Shown: in pieces, positions 1-10,017 of the stretch
Numbering within the stretch: position 1 is the first letter of the stretch
Layout of the letters: each line of letters opens with the position of its first letter
Assembly: GCA_030620095.1 (NCBI GenBank)
Contig: JAUTXW010004693.1
Span: 496,001-560,000, forward strand
DNA length: 64,000 nt
Source of the DNA: Kuschelorhynchus macadamiae
Taxonomy: Eukaryota > Arthropoda > Insecta > Coleoptera > Curculionidae
Direction: 5' to 3'
Made by a program: the position numbers and the translations under genes
The notes under the pieces: generated by a model
What the model was told of the DNA's origin: nothing
Databases searched by the model: none
What the model saw: only the letters and a program-made list of their open reading frames with translations

Positions 1-871
1 AGGGTGTGAAAATATAAGTAAATTATTTTGTTGGCCATGTTTACTTTTTGAAAATGAAAAAGGTCTCTGGAATAAAACTGGTTTTCCCGATTGAAACAAT
101 TTCCATAAAGCTGTAAAAAGACACATTATGTCCAAAGCGCATTTGGAGGACGTCATAAAAAAAAATTCTTCGGCAAAACCAGAATTGAACACGCTCTTAA
201 TAAACAGTTGGAAATTAATCACCGCCAACACAATGAACTAGTCGATAATAATAGGCAAATATTAAGAAGCCTTATCGATGTTGTTTGTTTTCTCGGACAG
301 CACGAATCGGGATTTAGAGGTCATGACGAAACAAGGGTTTCTTCAAATAGAGAAAATTTTCAAGATTTACTTAGTTTAATGGCTAAATATGATGATTGCT
401 TAAAAAATCATTTAGAGCAGTCTAACGTTTTTCGCGGAACGTCGAATCGAATCCAGAATGATTTAATTTCCGCTGTTGCAACCATTATTCTACAAAGAAT
501 TAAGCAGGAGATTGGCGAGGCGCCGTTCATTGCTATTGTTCTGGACGAAACAACTGATATCACTAATTTTAGCCAAATATCTATAGTAATACGCTACGTT
601 AAAACAGACGGAAGTATTCAAGAGCGATTTTTAGGTTTTAAGAATGTGTCCGAAAATCGTACAGCAGATGCATTATATACCGTGGTTTATAACGTTACTA
701 AAGAAATCAATAAAGTTCGAAAAACTTTCCCAAGTGCTGTGTTTGTCCATTGTTTTGCTCATAAATTAAATTTAATTTTATCCCAGTCCATCAATCACAT
801 TAAAGAGTGTAAAGTATTTTTCGTTACTTTAAGTGGCATGGCTGCTTTTTTTTCCAAGTCAACAAAATGTA

Positions 872-1365
872 CAGGGTGTCCGGATTTGGTTGCAAAAGCA
901 GGGTATCTCGCTTATTTTTAAAGATAGAACCTTGCGGTTTTCACGAACCTGAGCTAATTTTTTGTGAAACTCATGAAGCCGTAAACAAAATTTTCATAGC
1001 CTTCTTCGTTTATGAGATACAGGGCGAAATAGAAAATTTTGCATTTTGGGACCCCCTCGTATCTCGGTTATCCTTTAACTTAACGCAAAGGGAAATATTG
1101 CTGCTTATGCAGTTTTTTACGCTGCATCCAGTGGCGTAGTCATATTTTTCATTTGAGTTGTTATTTTTTAGATATGACCCAAAGTTGTGTTTTTTTAAAT
1201 GTGACACCCTTTATATTTGTCCAGAAATTGATTTGTCCTTTTAAAAGCTTCTCAAAAATATATAATAGAATAGGTCTATTTTAATAAACAACAACAAAAA
1301 TCCTAATTTTTATAATTATCATCCCAAATTTTACAGTAGGCCATGCATAACGATGCCGTTTTCTT
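872..1365 (+). repeat. E1 left arm (long inverted repeat)
   Basis: This pairs as reverse complement with 2815-3309. It includes an outer terminus CAGGGTGTCC and an inverted inner terminus GTGACACCC near 1202-1210, so the first ~340 bases look like a MITE in themselves. No coding signal is credible here; short frames are read-through of hAT1 or arm sequence. Confidence 0.85.
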
Positions 1366-1471
1366 TTGTTTTCTTGGAAGCAAACGACATTTCCCAATTT
1401 TGTACCCGTATATAAAATATAGCGCTAGTTTTTTGTATTTATTTATTGTGTAAAAATATATTTGTATTATT

Positions 1472-2602
1472 ATGGAAGAAAACCAAACTTTTGAACATTA
1501 TGAAAAGTACGATATGTTAGCTTGTTTTATATTAAGTAATGAAAATGCTGAAGCGGCTTCTGAGATGTATTTTAACAGGTAAATAGTTAATTTTTAGGTA
1601 TGTTGAAATACTATTCCTTAATTTTTATTTAGATATCCAGAAAGCAAGCAACCTAATATATCCACTTTTTATCGGATAAAAAATAATTTACTTAATCACG
1701 GATCGTTTATCAAGCCTCGTACGAAAACATATAATAAAGAAAATCGGGAGGCTGAGGAAATTACGGTTTTGGCTAATGCAGAAGCTTACCCTACAAACTC
1801 TTGTAGGGCCAGTGAAAAGAGCATAGGGATTCCAAAAACTAGAGTTCAAGAAATTCTAAAAAAGCACAAATACCACCCATACAAATTTAGGCTCGTGCAG
1901 CACTTACAGCCAGGGGATGCATAGCGTCGGGTAGTCTTCTGCAATTGGTTTCGAGAAAGATGCGATATGGTTAGAGATTTTGAAAGGAAGGTTATATGGT
2001 CAAACGAAGCACATTTCAGTAATTCTGGTATACTCAATAGGCACAATAGTAGATTCTGGTCCCAGAAAAATCAACACCAAATATTTCCCAGAAGACAGCA
2101 GGGCAGGTTTGGTCTAAATGTGTCCTGCTTCATGTTAGGAACACATATAAAATTTTATATATTTGAGGGAAATCTAACAGCCAATCGCTATATAGAAATT
2201 TTAGAGGCAGCTATACCTGAATTACTTGACGATGTTCCTCTAGCACAAATTAACGAAATTTATTTTCAACAGGACGGTGCTCCTGCACACAATTCTGGAA
2301 TGACGAGATTATTTCTGGACAATAATTTTACGAATCAATGGATCGGAACAAATGGACCTATAATATGGCCCCCGAGATCCCCAGATTTGTCGATTTTAGA
2401 TTTCTTTCTATGGGGATATCTGGAAAATAGAATTTACAAAGACCAGTATGATAATGTCCAAGATTTAGGAAATGCAATAAGAGAAAATTTTCGCTATTTA
2501 CAAAATCATCCCGTTATTTTGCTTAATTCCCTAAAACGAATACGAAAATTGTGCGAAGCATGCATAGAACAAAATGGAAATCAGTTTGAACAGTTCTTTT
2601 GA
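1472..2602 (+). pseudogene. E1 mariner-type transposase, two exons, nearly full length
   Basis: This cuts and rejoins its element. Exon 1 is 1472-1578. A 54 nt intron at 1579-1632 begins gtaaat and ends atttag. Exon 2 runs 1633-2602, and the splice joins in frame to give YFNRYPES. The HTH part ends in ILKKHKYHPYKF. Catalytic motifs are WSNEAHFS (first Asp changed to Asn, codon 2003-2005), YFQQDGAPAH, and PRSPDLSILDFFLWGY. The second and third acidic residues are 41 residues apart, the DD41D spacing. There is one in-frame TAG after QPGDA (near 1922). The C-terminus EQNGNQFEQFF is family-typical. The catalytic substitution plus the nonsense codon suggest an inactive copy that otherwise decayed little. 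Confidence 0.85.
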
Positions 2603-2814
2603 TTTCCTTGGTTACTGTAGTTCTTATACGACAGTTGATTTTTGCTGGGCTTGTTACATAATAATTTATTACTGTTTTGTTCTTGTGTTACATAAATCTA
2701 GGTAGGTGGTACTTTTTTGGTGCGAAATTATCAACACATATTTTGATAAATAGATTTAATTACATATTTATTTTGATTTATTGTTAGGATGTAGATATTG
2801 TTAACCACTTTAAA

Positions 2815-3309
2815 TAAAAGGCAGCATTGTTTTGCATGGCCTACTGCAAAATTTGGGATGATAATTATAAAAATTAGAATTTTTGTTGTTGTTTAATAAA
2901 ATAGACCCATACTATTATATATTTTTGAGAAGCTTTTAAAAGGACAAATCAATTTCTGGACAAATATACAGAGTGTCCCATTTAAAAAAACACAACTTTG
3001 GGTCATATCTAAAAAATAACAACTCAAATGAAAAATATGACTACGCCACTGGATTCAGCGTAAAAAACTGCATAAGCAGCAATTTTTCCCTTTGCGTTAA
3101 GTTAAAGGATAACCGAGATACGAGGGGGGTCCCAAAATGCAAAATTTTCTATTTCGCCCTGTATCTCATAAGCGAAGAAGGCTATGAAAATTTTGTTTAC
3201 GGCTTCATGAGTTTCTCAAAAAATTAGCTCAGGTTCGTGAAAACCGCAAGATTCTATCTTTAAAAATAAGCGAGATACCCTGCTTTTGCAACCAAATCCG
3301 GACACCCTG
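2815..3309 (-). repeat. E1 right arm (long inverted repeat)
   Basis: Reverse complement of the left arm. An inner terminus-like motif (ACAGAGTGTCCCATTT, from 2969) faces the outer end GGACACCCTG at 3300-3309. These two ends bound a 341 bp unit with inverted ends inside the arm. Confidence 0.85.
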
Positions 3310-4700
3310 TACACAAGCTTTGGACTCCATTGTCCACAAACGATTGCCCAAAGTAGCTCCTACTAGGGGGAACTATAATGGAGGACTTGTGTTAACAGTA
3401 TCTGAAAATCGTCAATCACTAATTGAACTATTTGAGAATATAATAGAAAATAATGAAACGTGAGACTCAGAAGTAATAAATAGTTAGAGGGTGTTTTTGG
3501 ACTGTTTGAAACGAGATTTTAATTTTAATTATTTGTTGAACATATTTTCAGAAATATTTCCATTCTCGGACAATGTTTTTAATATATTACAAACTAAAAC
3601 AAATGATATTGCTTGTTGCCTAAAAAAAGTGGATGATTTTAAGTCCATGTTAAGCCAAAAAAGAGATAACTTTGACTTATTTTGGGAGAAAACGATGACG
3701 TTAAATGTAGAACAGACAAGGTGGGAGATATTCAAACATCATACAGAAGCCTCTTTTATGAAATAATCGATCAAATTCAGCAATAAATAAAATATAGATT
3801 TAACGGTTTAAATTATTTTAAATTCCTCGAGCTCTGCAATTTTGATGCATTTAAAGAAAACACTTTTCCAGAAGATGCGATTAAATCTCTTCTTCTTCAT
3901 TATGGCCAGTTCTTCGACCGAGTGTTACTGCGATCTGAACTAAAAGTGATTTACGAAATTGATGACGCAAAAAATAACGCTAAGGAACTAATGCAATTTT
4001 TAAAAGACAAGGAGCTGGAACCACCGAAGTGTCGAAATTGTGTTAATAAGTATTGACAATGCCTGCACAAGTTCATCAGTAGAACGCAATTTTTCAACAC
4101 TTAAACGTTTAAGAAATTTCGTGAGAAATTCAACTGGGCAGGAGAGACTTTCGCATACATCGCTGTTGTCCATTGAAAATAAACTTCTCCAAAATATGTC
4201 GGAGCATCGACGTTTTTATGATGACGTCATTGACGAATTTGCAAAAAATGATCGTAAACTCGAATTACATTACAAATAGGTAAGTTTCTAAAAAATGCTT
4301 CCCTTTCCTAAAATTTCACCACACGCCCCTGAGCCAAAACTAGGGTAGACATAAATTCCTAAAACCAGAACCAAAGAAAGTAAAAAAGTTACTAAACAAT
4401 CTTCTTGCTCCAATTCAGTGTATTTTATATTAATATTTATTTATTTATTTATAATTGGTTTCATCGTCCACTAATTTGTACTCATCAAATGAAACAATAA
4501 CAGCTTTCTTCTCCAAGAAAATATTAAGTAATACAGAAAAAAATATATATCCAGCAATATAAATTATCAAATATCTAACATATATAATTATAAATACTTA
4601 AAACTAACAGATTTAATTGTTTTACAATTGCAGTGGAAAATATCCAAATAATCCTCCAAGTGATTGTGAAGTGAACACATATTATGCAGTGGTGAGAATT

Positions 4701-5505
4701 TTAAAACGTTCGTTCTAGACTCTGGTAGATAAAATAATGGTGATGACCGAGTTGGTCTAGCGGGCACTTGAAAAGTAACCTGAGATAGTAATTAAGAGCA
4801 GAAATTTTATTATTTACTAACTTGAACAGAAATGTGAGCAGAATATATTGTCTTGTTTTCTCAAGGGTGTTCCATTTAAATCTTAAAAGTAGACTTTGTC
4901 GGGATATATCAAAAGGTGAGTAAGACCCATCAATTTTAAAACTCAGGAATCTTAAAAATATATACTGGACCTTCTCCAATGTGTCAATATGCACTTGATA
5001 ATTAGGGTGCCAAATAGAGGAGGCATACTCTAACCTACTACGAATTAGAGAATAAAAAAGCGAGAATAAAGTTTCAGGTGACTCCCGACTAGATAGTATA
5101 AGAAACCCCAAATTCCGATAAGACTTGGCAACAGTATCTTCAATGTGATGAATAAATGAAAACCTGCTCAAATATGATTTCCAAGTCTCCAAAATATTCG
5201 ACTCGTTTCAGAGCAACACCGATACTGCATAGGAATTCTACTTCTACTGAATGATAAAACATTACATTCATTGATGTTAAGGGGCAGTTTGTTTTTGTAC
5301 ACCATTGACTAAGTGTTACAAGATCAAGGCTCAAGTTTTGGCAATCATTAAGACAGTCAATTGCGCATAGTATTTTTAAGTCGTCAGCATAAAGTAAACA
5401 CATAACCATGTCATTTATAAAGATGTTAAACAATAAGGGACCCAGGACAGACCCCTGGGGAACACCCGACGTAGCAATAAAAGTGTCTGATATATGACCA
5501 CGTTA
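4701..5505 (-). pseudogene. LINE A reverse transcriptase, C-terminal half
   Basis: The fragment reads ATSGVPQGSVLGPLLFNIFINDM (5490-5410, described in part), then the catalytic LLYADDLKIL box near 5375-5400. A thumb and C-terminal region follow with LEYASSIWHPNYQ and LEKVQYIFLRFL. Frameshifts lie near 5190 and 5450, so two partial frames overlap around 5140-5190. The fingers and the rest of the palm are absent upstream, lost in a deletion that joins the endonuclease remnant to the RT. Assignment to the jockey superfamily comes from motif style. Confidence 0.8.
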
Positions 5506-5525
5506 CTATACAAATTGAGACCGAC

Positions 5526-5670
5526 TTAAAAGGTAACTTTAACCAAGTCTTCCGCAAAGCGAAAACTGTAAGTAAGGAAACTATCTGAGACAAAATTTGT
5601 TTCAATAATTGTGCTCGAAAAATATGGTTTGACTAAAAAAAGAACACCTCCGCCTCTACTGACGTTGAGA
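5526..5670 (-). pseudogene. LINE A endonuclease fragment (left of hAT5)
   Basis: The minus strand reads NVSRGGGVLFLVKPYFSS, the 'RGGGV' segment of the apurinic-like endonuclease of LINEs. It ends at a stop (5526). Its N-terminal continuation lies on the other side of hAT5 at 8098-8160. Confidence 0.65.
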
Positions 5671-6311
5671 CAATGGCGGCTCGCCAGGGGATGCGGGTGA
5701 AGCGCCGCTTCACCTACATTTTCCAATCAATTTCCTTAGAAACAAAAATATTAAGCATTTTATAATCTATATTTTTATTATAAAAATGCCGTATGTTTTA
5801 TATAAATTCACATTATTTACTTAATTATACCATTATTTTCTATTAAAACTAGTGCGTTATATACTCAAAAAATAAAAACGACTTTTCATAAGAGCGACCC
5901 GTTGAGCAGCAGTAAAGTGCGGGACTCGAAAGAAAACCGGCCGGAGTCAATCGGGTTAGGAAGGTCGGCCAAGAAATCTCTTTAAACCAGTGGAGTCCCG
6001 TCGTTCTTTAAATAATATGGCACTCCTTTTTGACTATACGCACTTCAGATAATTAAAAAACGTAACTATGCTTAATGAACCTTTATCTATATTTGTCTGT
6101 TTTCTTTCGTGTACCACACTTCTATATGTCTTTTGTGTTGCAAAAACGGCGATTTTTCGAATTTTAAAATGATTTAATTTTGATTTTTCTTGATCGATTT
6201 ACCTATAAATATATTTTTTCTTGAGTTCTGTCATTAACGGTTCCCTACTGCCTACGTCCACGATTATTGGACCACCCAGTATAGTGATACACGATTTACA
6301 GGTCCAGATTA

Positions 6312-7030
6312 TACAAGGGCAGCCAGCATCAGATCCAGTGAATAAGATTTATCAAAATGTTAATTTATGCAGTTCGATTTTGTGCTACTCGGGTATGCCA
6401 AAAGTGGCCGTCTGTCTCCGTTTGTCATGTGCCGTCATTGTGAAGTACTATACAGGGCGTTTCTTAATTGCGTGCTGATGTTAAAGGGGGTGTTTTTATG
6501 TCCTAATAGTCCTAACTTTTGAGATACAGGATGGTAAAGTTTAAATAGAAAACATTTTTTTTCACCCCAATTCTGATGCTATTGTATAAATAAGTGCATG
6601 AAATTTGATACACGTCTTCTATGCATTAAGGAGCATATGGATTGACCCAGGTTAATTACATATGCACGCCACTGGTAGAAATTTCAAAAATTGATTGTTA
6701 ATAAAAAAATGCCCTTTTATGCATAAAAGACGTGTATCAAATTTCACACAGTTATTTATCTATATTAGCATCAGAATTAGGATTTAAAATAAATGTTTTT
6801 TTTAAAACCCTGTATCTCCAAAGTTAAGACTTTTAGGTTCGTATTAAATTTTTTTCTTAAAAAGGTCCAAGAATCAACCCTCTTTAACATTAGTGCGCAA
6901 TTAGGAAACGAAGACAAAACTTCACAAACGGTCACTTTTGGCATACCTGAATAGACTAAAGTCGAACCGCATAAGTTAAAATTTTGATAAATCTTGTTTA
7001 CTGGAATCAGTGCTAGCTCCCCTACTATAA
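6312..7030. repeat. Palindromic MITE inside hAT5
   Basis: The left arm (about 6312-6600) and right arm (about 6720-7030) are imperfect inverted repeats. Examples are atttatcaaaatgttaattt versus the reverse of aaattttgataaat, and gcgtgctgatgttaaaggg versus its counterpart near 6880-6900. There is no coding capacity. A related arm occurs near 22640-22780 within E2. It is probably a Tc1/mariner-type MITE; ends are approximate. Confidence 0.55.
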
Positions 7031-7161
7031 CTACATTGATGTATTAATTTTGGAAAAATATGAGTTCTGTAGTTTTTCAAATATTAATTGCAATATTAGA
7101 TATTTTTTGACACCCGGTATCGAATTACTTGAAAATCACCATCGTCAATTTTATCTTTGTA

Positions 7162-7410
7162 TTATAATCGGGGTCTTTTTTTACCAGGAGATTTTAAAGG
7201 TGAAGTAGAACATGAGCGATCATTACATTCTCTTAGAATTTTTCTTACACTACTTTCCGAGACACCAGTGTAAAATGCAGCGCGTTCTGTTCGATTTTGA
7301 ATTGGAATAGTCAAACTATTATTTTCAGCTTCTCTAGTACAGGCCTCTATAACGCTCGCAATAACTTCACGTGCACCGCTTCGAATTGTTTTTCCTCTTT
7401 TGCTCGAAAA
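7162..7410 (-). pseudogene. Fragment resembling the N-terminal HTH of a Tc1/mariner-superfamily transposase
   Basis: The minus-strand reading shows KRGKTIRSGAREVIASVIE, then ERAAFYTGVSESSVRKILRE, then a basic SPGKKRPRL tail. The TGVSESSVRKI stretch looks like a recognition helix of an HTH domain at the start of an insect transposase. No DDE domain follows. It sits in hAT5 and is probably a scrap of another element captured there. The family assignment is from memory and weak. Confidence 0.4.
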
Positions 7411-8097
7411 TATAATTAATAAATAATAATTCAAATTCAACGCAACGCATTTGTATAGAAATGAAAACAAATGCTCGAAATGTATAGGCGCCACTGGAAA
7501 TAGCTATAACCTTCTAGCGGCAAGTGCATGGAGACTAGTGGACCAGTGCGAAAATTTACTAAATCCTCGATTCATTTGCCGTATCGCTTAGCTAGCGCAC
7601 TTTATAGGTGAAGCGGCAAACTATTACAACAAATAAAATAACATAAAATTTATTTGCGTACACAAATTTTACTTTTCCGCTTGCTTAAGATTATGAACCT
7701 TTATTTTAAGGACCGCCCGGTTTTCTTTCGTGTCCCGCACTTTAACAAATTCCGCATCAGACTCCCCCCGCACGCCGAATATCCGTAAGCCAAATGGACA
7801 TGGGAGCGGCATAAATTGCTGCGGCAGGCTGCAGGCGCTTGTTCACTTGTTATAGAATTAATGAAAATTAGTGCGCTCGGATCATCGGAGGCGGAATCGA
7901 ATCGAAATGAACTTTAAGATATAGGTACATAACTGTTTTTTAAGAACAAAAAAATATATTTAAAATCTTATAAATCTATATTATTTCCCCTAAGTATTAA
8001 AAAATGCTCCAAAGCTATGGATAATTTACATCATAAAAAGCGCTGTCCATCTAACTACCTGCGCGTCACCCGTTCTTGTATCCACGAGCCGCCACTG

Positions 8098-8420
8098 CGT
8101 TGAGAAGAGAAGTTCTACGATCAGAGCGGAAAACTGACTATTTATTAGTCAAACTATCAAACTGATTAACATCGACAGTATTGTTAGGGGTCCTATTTGA
8201 TAAATTGACGCAGTTAATGCATTTTGAAACAGCGGAAAAGTTGCATTCCGATAGATGGTATTCCTGTGAATACTTAGGACAAGCCTTTTTAAAAGTACAG
8301 TTCTTAGAAGTGTGATTATAGCCTGAACAATCTTAAGGGTTCAATCGCGTCATATCATAACCAACCAGTAAATATCTGGACAAATATAAGGTTCGTTTTA
8401 AATCCTCAGTTCTTCCTCCG
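8098..8420 (-). pseudogene. LINE A ORF1 zinc knuckles and endonuclease start
   Basis: The minus strand reads Cys-rich knuckles (CSGYNHTSKNC, then ACPKYSQEYHLSECN, then KCINCVNLSNRTP), typical of jockey ORF1 nucleic-acid-binding proteins. After FDSLTNK and a stop it passes straight into VFRSDRRTSLLN, the start of an endonuclease motif block. The end of ORF1 and the start of ORF2 are therefore fused by deletion. It abuts the right duplication of hAT5. Confidence 0.65.
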
Positions 8421-8524
8421 AAGTGTCTTCCGGTTGAGCAACTTTTACTTCTTTGACTTCGAAATTTTCAGCTAGTTTATCTTTAGATCAAAATACAAGA
8501 ATTCTAACCACACTACACCACAAC

Positions 8525-8809
8525 TTGTTACGTTCTGGACGCGCGTTTCGCTAATCAAGTTAGCATCATCAGCAGATGATATAAACTAAAGTAACTTATC
8601 CTAACCGAGACTATTTATAGGTAAATGTGGTCACACTTGGGGGACAGAGGGGACTATAGGGAATAGGCCCTCTGTCTTTATTTAGTGCTTTCTTACCGCA
8701 TTTAACTATTTCTATACTCTCAAATGCATCCAATAATCTATTATTAGATACATTTTTAATCGACTTAAGATTATTTATTCCTATTTGGTGATTGTTTTCT
8801 AAAGCATGA
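8525..8809 (-). pseudogene. Penelope-like element A1, C-terminal fragment plus 3' end
   Basis: The minus strand, read from 8809 downward, gives IKNVSNNRLLDAFESIEIVK, resembling the region after the GIY-YIG domain of Penelope-like elements. It is followed by noncoding sequence with a hammerhead-like core at 8541-8573. It meets an oppositely oriented Penelope fragment at about 8809. Confidence 0.55.
8541..8573 (-). ncRNA. Hammerhead-ribozyme-like core (Penelope A1)
   Basis: On the minus strand: CTGATGA, T, a perfect 5 bp stem GCTAA/TTAGC around a five-base loop, then GAAA and CGCG. This order (CUGANGA, helix II, GAAA) is the hammerhead catalytic core. Penelope-like elements are known to carry minimal hammerhead motifs. 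Helices I and III and the cleavage site were not resolved. Confidence 0.55.
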
Positions 8810-9720
8810 TATAGATACGTAGACGATATATTTGCTATTTTTGATACTAAACTACTATTTTTGATACTAAAACAGAAAATTTGGACACTTTCTTAGAAAC
8901 ATTAAACAATAAATATCCTTTTATTAATTCTAATGGTCCGGAAAACTTCCCTGGGTTTCTTGATCATCTAAATCAACAACATGCTAACATAAAATTTACA
9001 ATGGAAATTGAGTCAGAAGGCACGATTCCCTTTCTAGATGTTCTTGTACAAAGGAAAGGAAATGGTTCCTTAGGACACTCTATATATAGAAAACCAACGC
9101 AAAATTTACAATCGGAAACAGAGAAACTGACTCAAGCTTTAAGAGGGAATGGATATTGCACTGATGATATTAGACGATCAATATAATAATCCTACTCCAC
9201 GAAATGATACGAATAAGGAATTACCGATAGGAAATGTAGTTCTTCCATTTATACACGGAACCACAGACAAGATTGCAAGGTTACTTCGCCGGTCCAACAA
9301 TCGTACAATCTTCAACACACACAAGAAAATTGGACAATGTTTGAGATCGCCAAAGGACATCATTCCTTTTTAAACGGAAGGAGTATGTGCAATTCCTTGT
9401 TCCTGTGATGATGTTTATATTGGAGAAACTGGACGATCCATATCGACTAGGCTTAAGGAACATGAACGATGTATCAGAAAGAAACAAATTGTACAATCTG
9501 CTGTATCTGAACACCAACATTCTACTGGGCATGTCATAAATGTAAAAGAAACCAAAGTTCTTGCATCGGTTTCGGGACTCTATAAACGCAAAAATTAGAG
9601 AATCTATTAAAATTTATAAGCATCCTAACAATTTTAATAGAGATAGGGGCTTCAGTCTTCATCATACGTGTAAACCGATCGTTACACCGAGTCACGCTTC
9701 GGTAAACACAGGTCGACTAT
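8810..9720 (+). pseudogene. Penelope-like element A2: RT end and GIY-YIG endonuclease
   Basis: The sequence opens at the RT catalytic box YRYVDDIFAIFD (8810-8845), with a short tandem duplication (tatttttgatactaaa). It continues through FLETLNNKYPFI, the IKFTMEIE and IPFLDVLV motifs and SIYRKPTQN. After a frameshift near 9175 and a stop at 9371 comes the endonuclease: VCAIPCSCDDVYIGETGRSI and LKEHERCIR (9383-9480), then SEHQHSTGH. The GIY triad is altered to GVC; YIG is kept. The C-terminus reads YKHPNNFNRDRGFS (9615-9660). The RT N-terminal half is absent. Penelope-like elements reverse-transcribe their RNA at nicks; this copy cannot. Confidence 0.85.
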
Positions 9721-9782
9721 AAATAGCCGGCCTGGGTCTCTCCGAGCTCATTCAGTGTTCCGATCTCGTGAAGTGAAGATCC

Positions 9783-9817
9783 CTGAAGATGCCTCGTGCA
9801 ATCGAAGGCGAAACGTC
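9783..9817 (+). ncRNA. Hammerhead-ribozyme-like core (Penelope A2)
   Basis: CTGAAGA at 9783-9789 is followed by a stem GCCT/AGGC closing an eleven-base loop, then GAAA and CGTC. It lies ~65 bases beyond the end of the Penelope A2 reading frame in the same orientation, the usual place for such motifs. CUGAAGA fits CUGANGA. No cleavage site was established. Confidence 0.55.
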
Positions 9818-10017
9818 GGATAGTGATTCCATTTTGACACGGTCTAATCCCAAGAACCATGATTTCTTTATGTAACAAAACAAAACAATTTTGATATATT
9901 GGAAGACAGAATTAGGACAGATACAACACTGCTTTTAACTTCATATAATTAATTATGTTTGTATAATCACCCTTGCTACATTATAATTAGGAAAATAATT
10001 CTTTATTTCTATTTCAG

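Larger units (their letters stand above)
872..3309 (+). mobile_element. E1: mariner-type (DD41D) element with ~490 bp palindromic arms
   Basis: The element starts CAGGGTGTCCGGATTTGG and ends with its reverse complement. It is flanked by TA at 870-871 and 3310-3311, the target duplication typical of Tc1/mariner elements. It sits inside the hAT1 transposase frame, and excision with one TA rejoins ...STK with TQALD-like sequence. The arms are near-perfect inverted repeats. They enclose a core with its own inverted sequence CAGTAGGCCATGC at 1334 and 2846, and a transposase gene. Each arm also contains an inner, inverted copy of the terminal motif, at about 1205-1213 on the left and 2969 on the right. 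Confidence 0.85.
1..4279 (+). pseudogene. hAT transposase (TTF zinc finger, DUF4371, hAT dimerisation), broken
   Basis: This is a DNA transposase of the ZMYM1-like hAT group. Seen in order: a TTF-type zinc-finger remnant (KLFCWPCLLF, 1-150); the DUF4371 region with RGHD and the first acidic motif LDETTD (208-700); the FAHKLNL motif near 760; then MAAFFSKSTK, where E1 interrupts at 870. After 3310 the frame resumes with KRLPKVAPTR and ends in the dimerisation motif SSSVERNFSTLKR (4071-4110). Compared with hAT2, about 26 codons are missing near 710, including the YDGA motif expected to hold the second catalytic Asp. Stops are present after E1 (TGA where hAT2 has Cys, TAG in SRG). The copy is inactive even without the insertion. 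Frames are degenerate, so boundaries are approximate. Confidence 0.85.
1..4331 (+). mobile_element. hAT element copy 1, left end outside window, split by mariner E1
   Basis: The right end reads CACACGCCCCTG at 4320-4331. It matches, in reverse complement, the left end of the complete copy hAT2 at 52199, and the preceding ~70 bases match as well. The left end lies before the window. Base 1 corresponds to a point just inside the transposase zinc-finger region of hAT2. The element is interrupted by E1 at 872-3309, and removing E1 and one TA restores colinearity with hAT2. The eight bases after the right end are agccaaaa, but the partner duplication cannot be seen. Confidence 0.85.
5671..8097. 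mobile_element. hAT5: non-autonomous hAT element in LINE A
   Basis: The ends are CAATGGCGGCTCGCC and, in reverse complement, CAGTGGCGGCTCGTGG. They are flanked by a perfect 8 bp duplication cgttgaga (5663-5670 and 8098-8105). Subterminal inverted repeats also occur: aaagtgcgggactcgaaaga near 5915 pairs with tctttcgtgtcccgcacttt near 7730. The left subterminal tgaagcgccgcttcacc resembles the right end of hAT3, so hAT3-like transposase may have mobilised it. No hAT transposase is inside, only a palindromic MITE and a transposase-like HTH fragment. Confidence 0.85.
4432..8440 (-). mobile_element. LINE A (jockey-like non-LTR retrotransposon), internally deleted, split by hAT5
   Basis: On the minus strand the order is: zinc-knuckle ORF1 remnant (8180-8420); start of the endonuclease (8160-8098, continuing 5670-5526 across hAT5); a large internal deletion; the RT core and C-terminus (5505-4701); and a 3' tail of TAAA repeats at about 4434-4452. 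This is the domain order of jockey-type LINEs. Removing hAT5 with one copy of its 8 bp duplication restores an open stretch reading SDRRTSLLNVSRGGGV. Confidence 0.75.

Noticed and set aside
867..1139. Open frames across the left junction of E1 and in its arm
   Set aside because: They mix hAT1 code and palindromic arm sequence; the arm is non-coding and the same frame appears inverted in the right arm.
8881..9186. Considered as an independent small gene
   Set aside because: Reads continuously with the YVDD box upstream and GIY-YIG downstream, so it is part of a Penelope-like RT.
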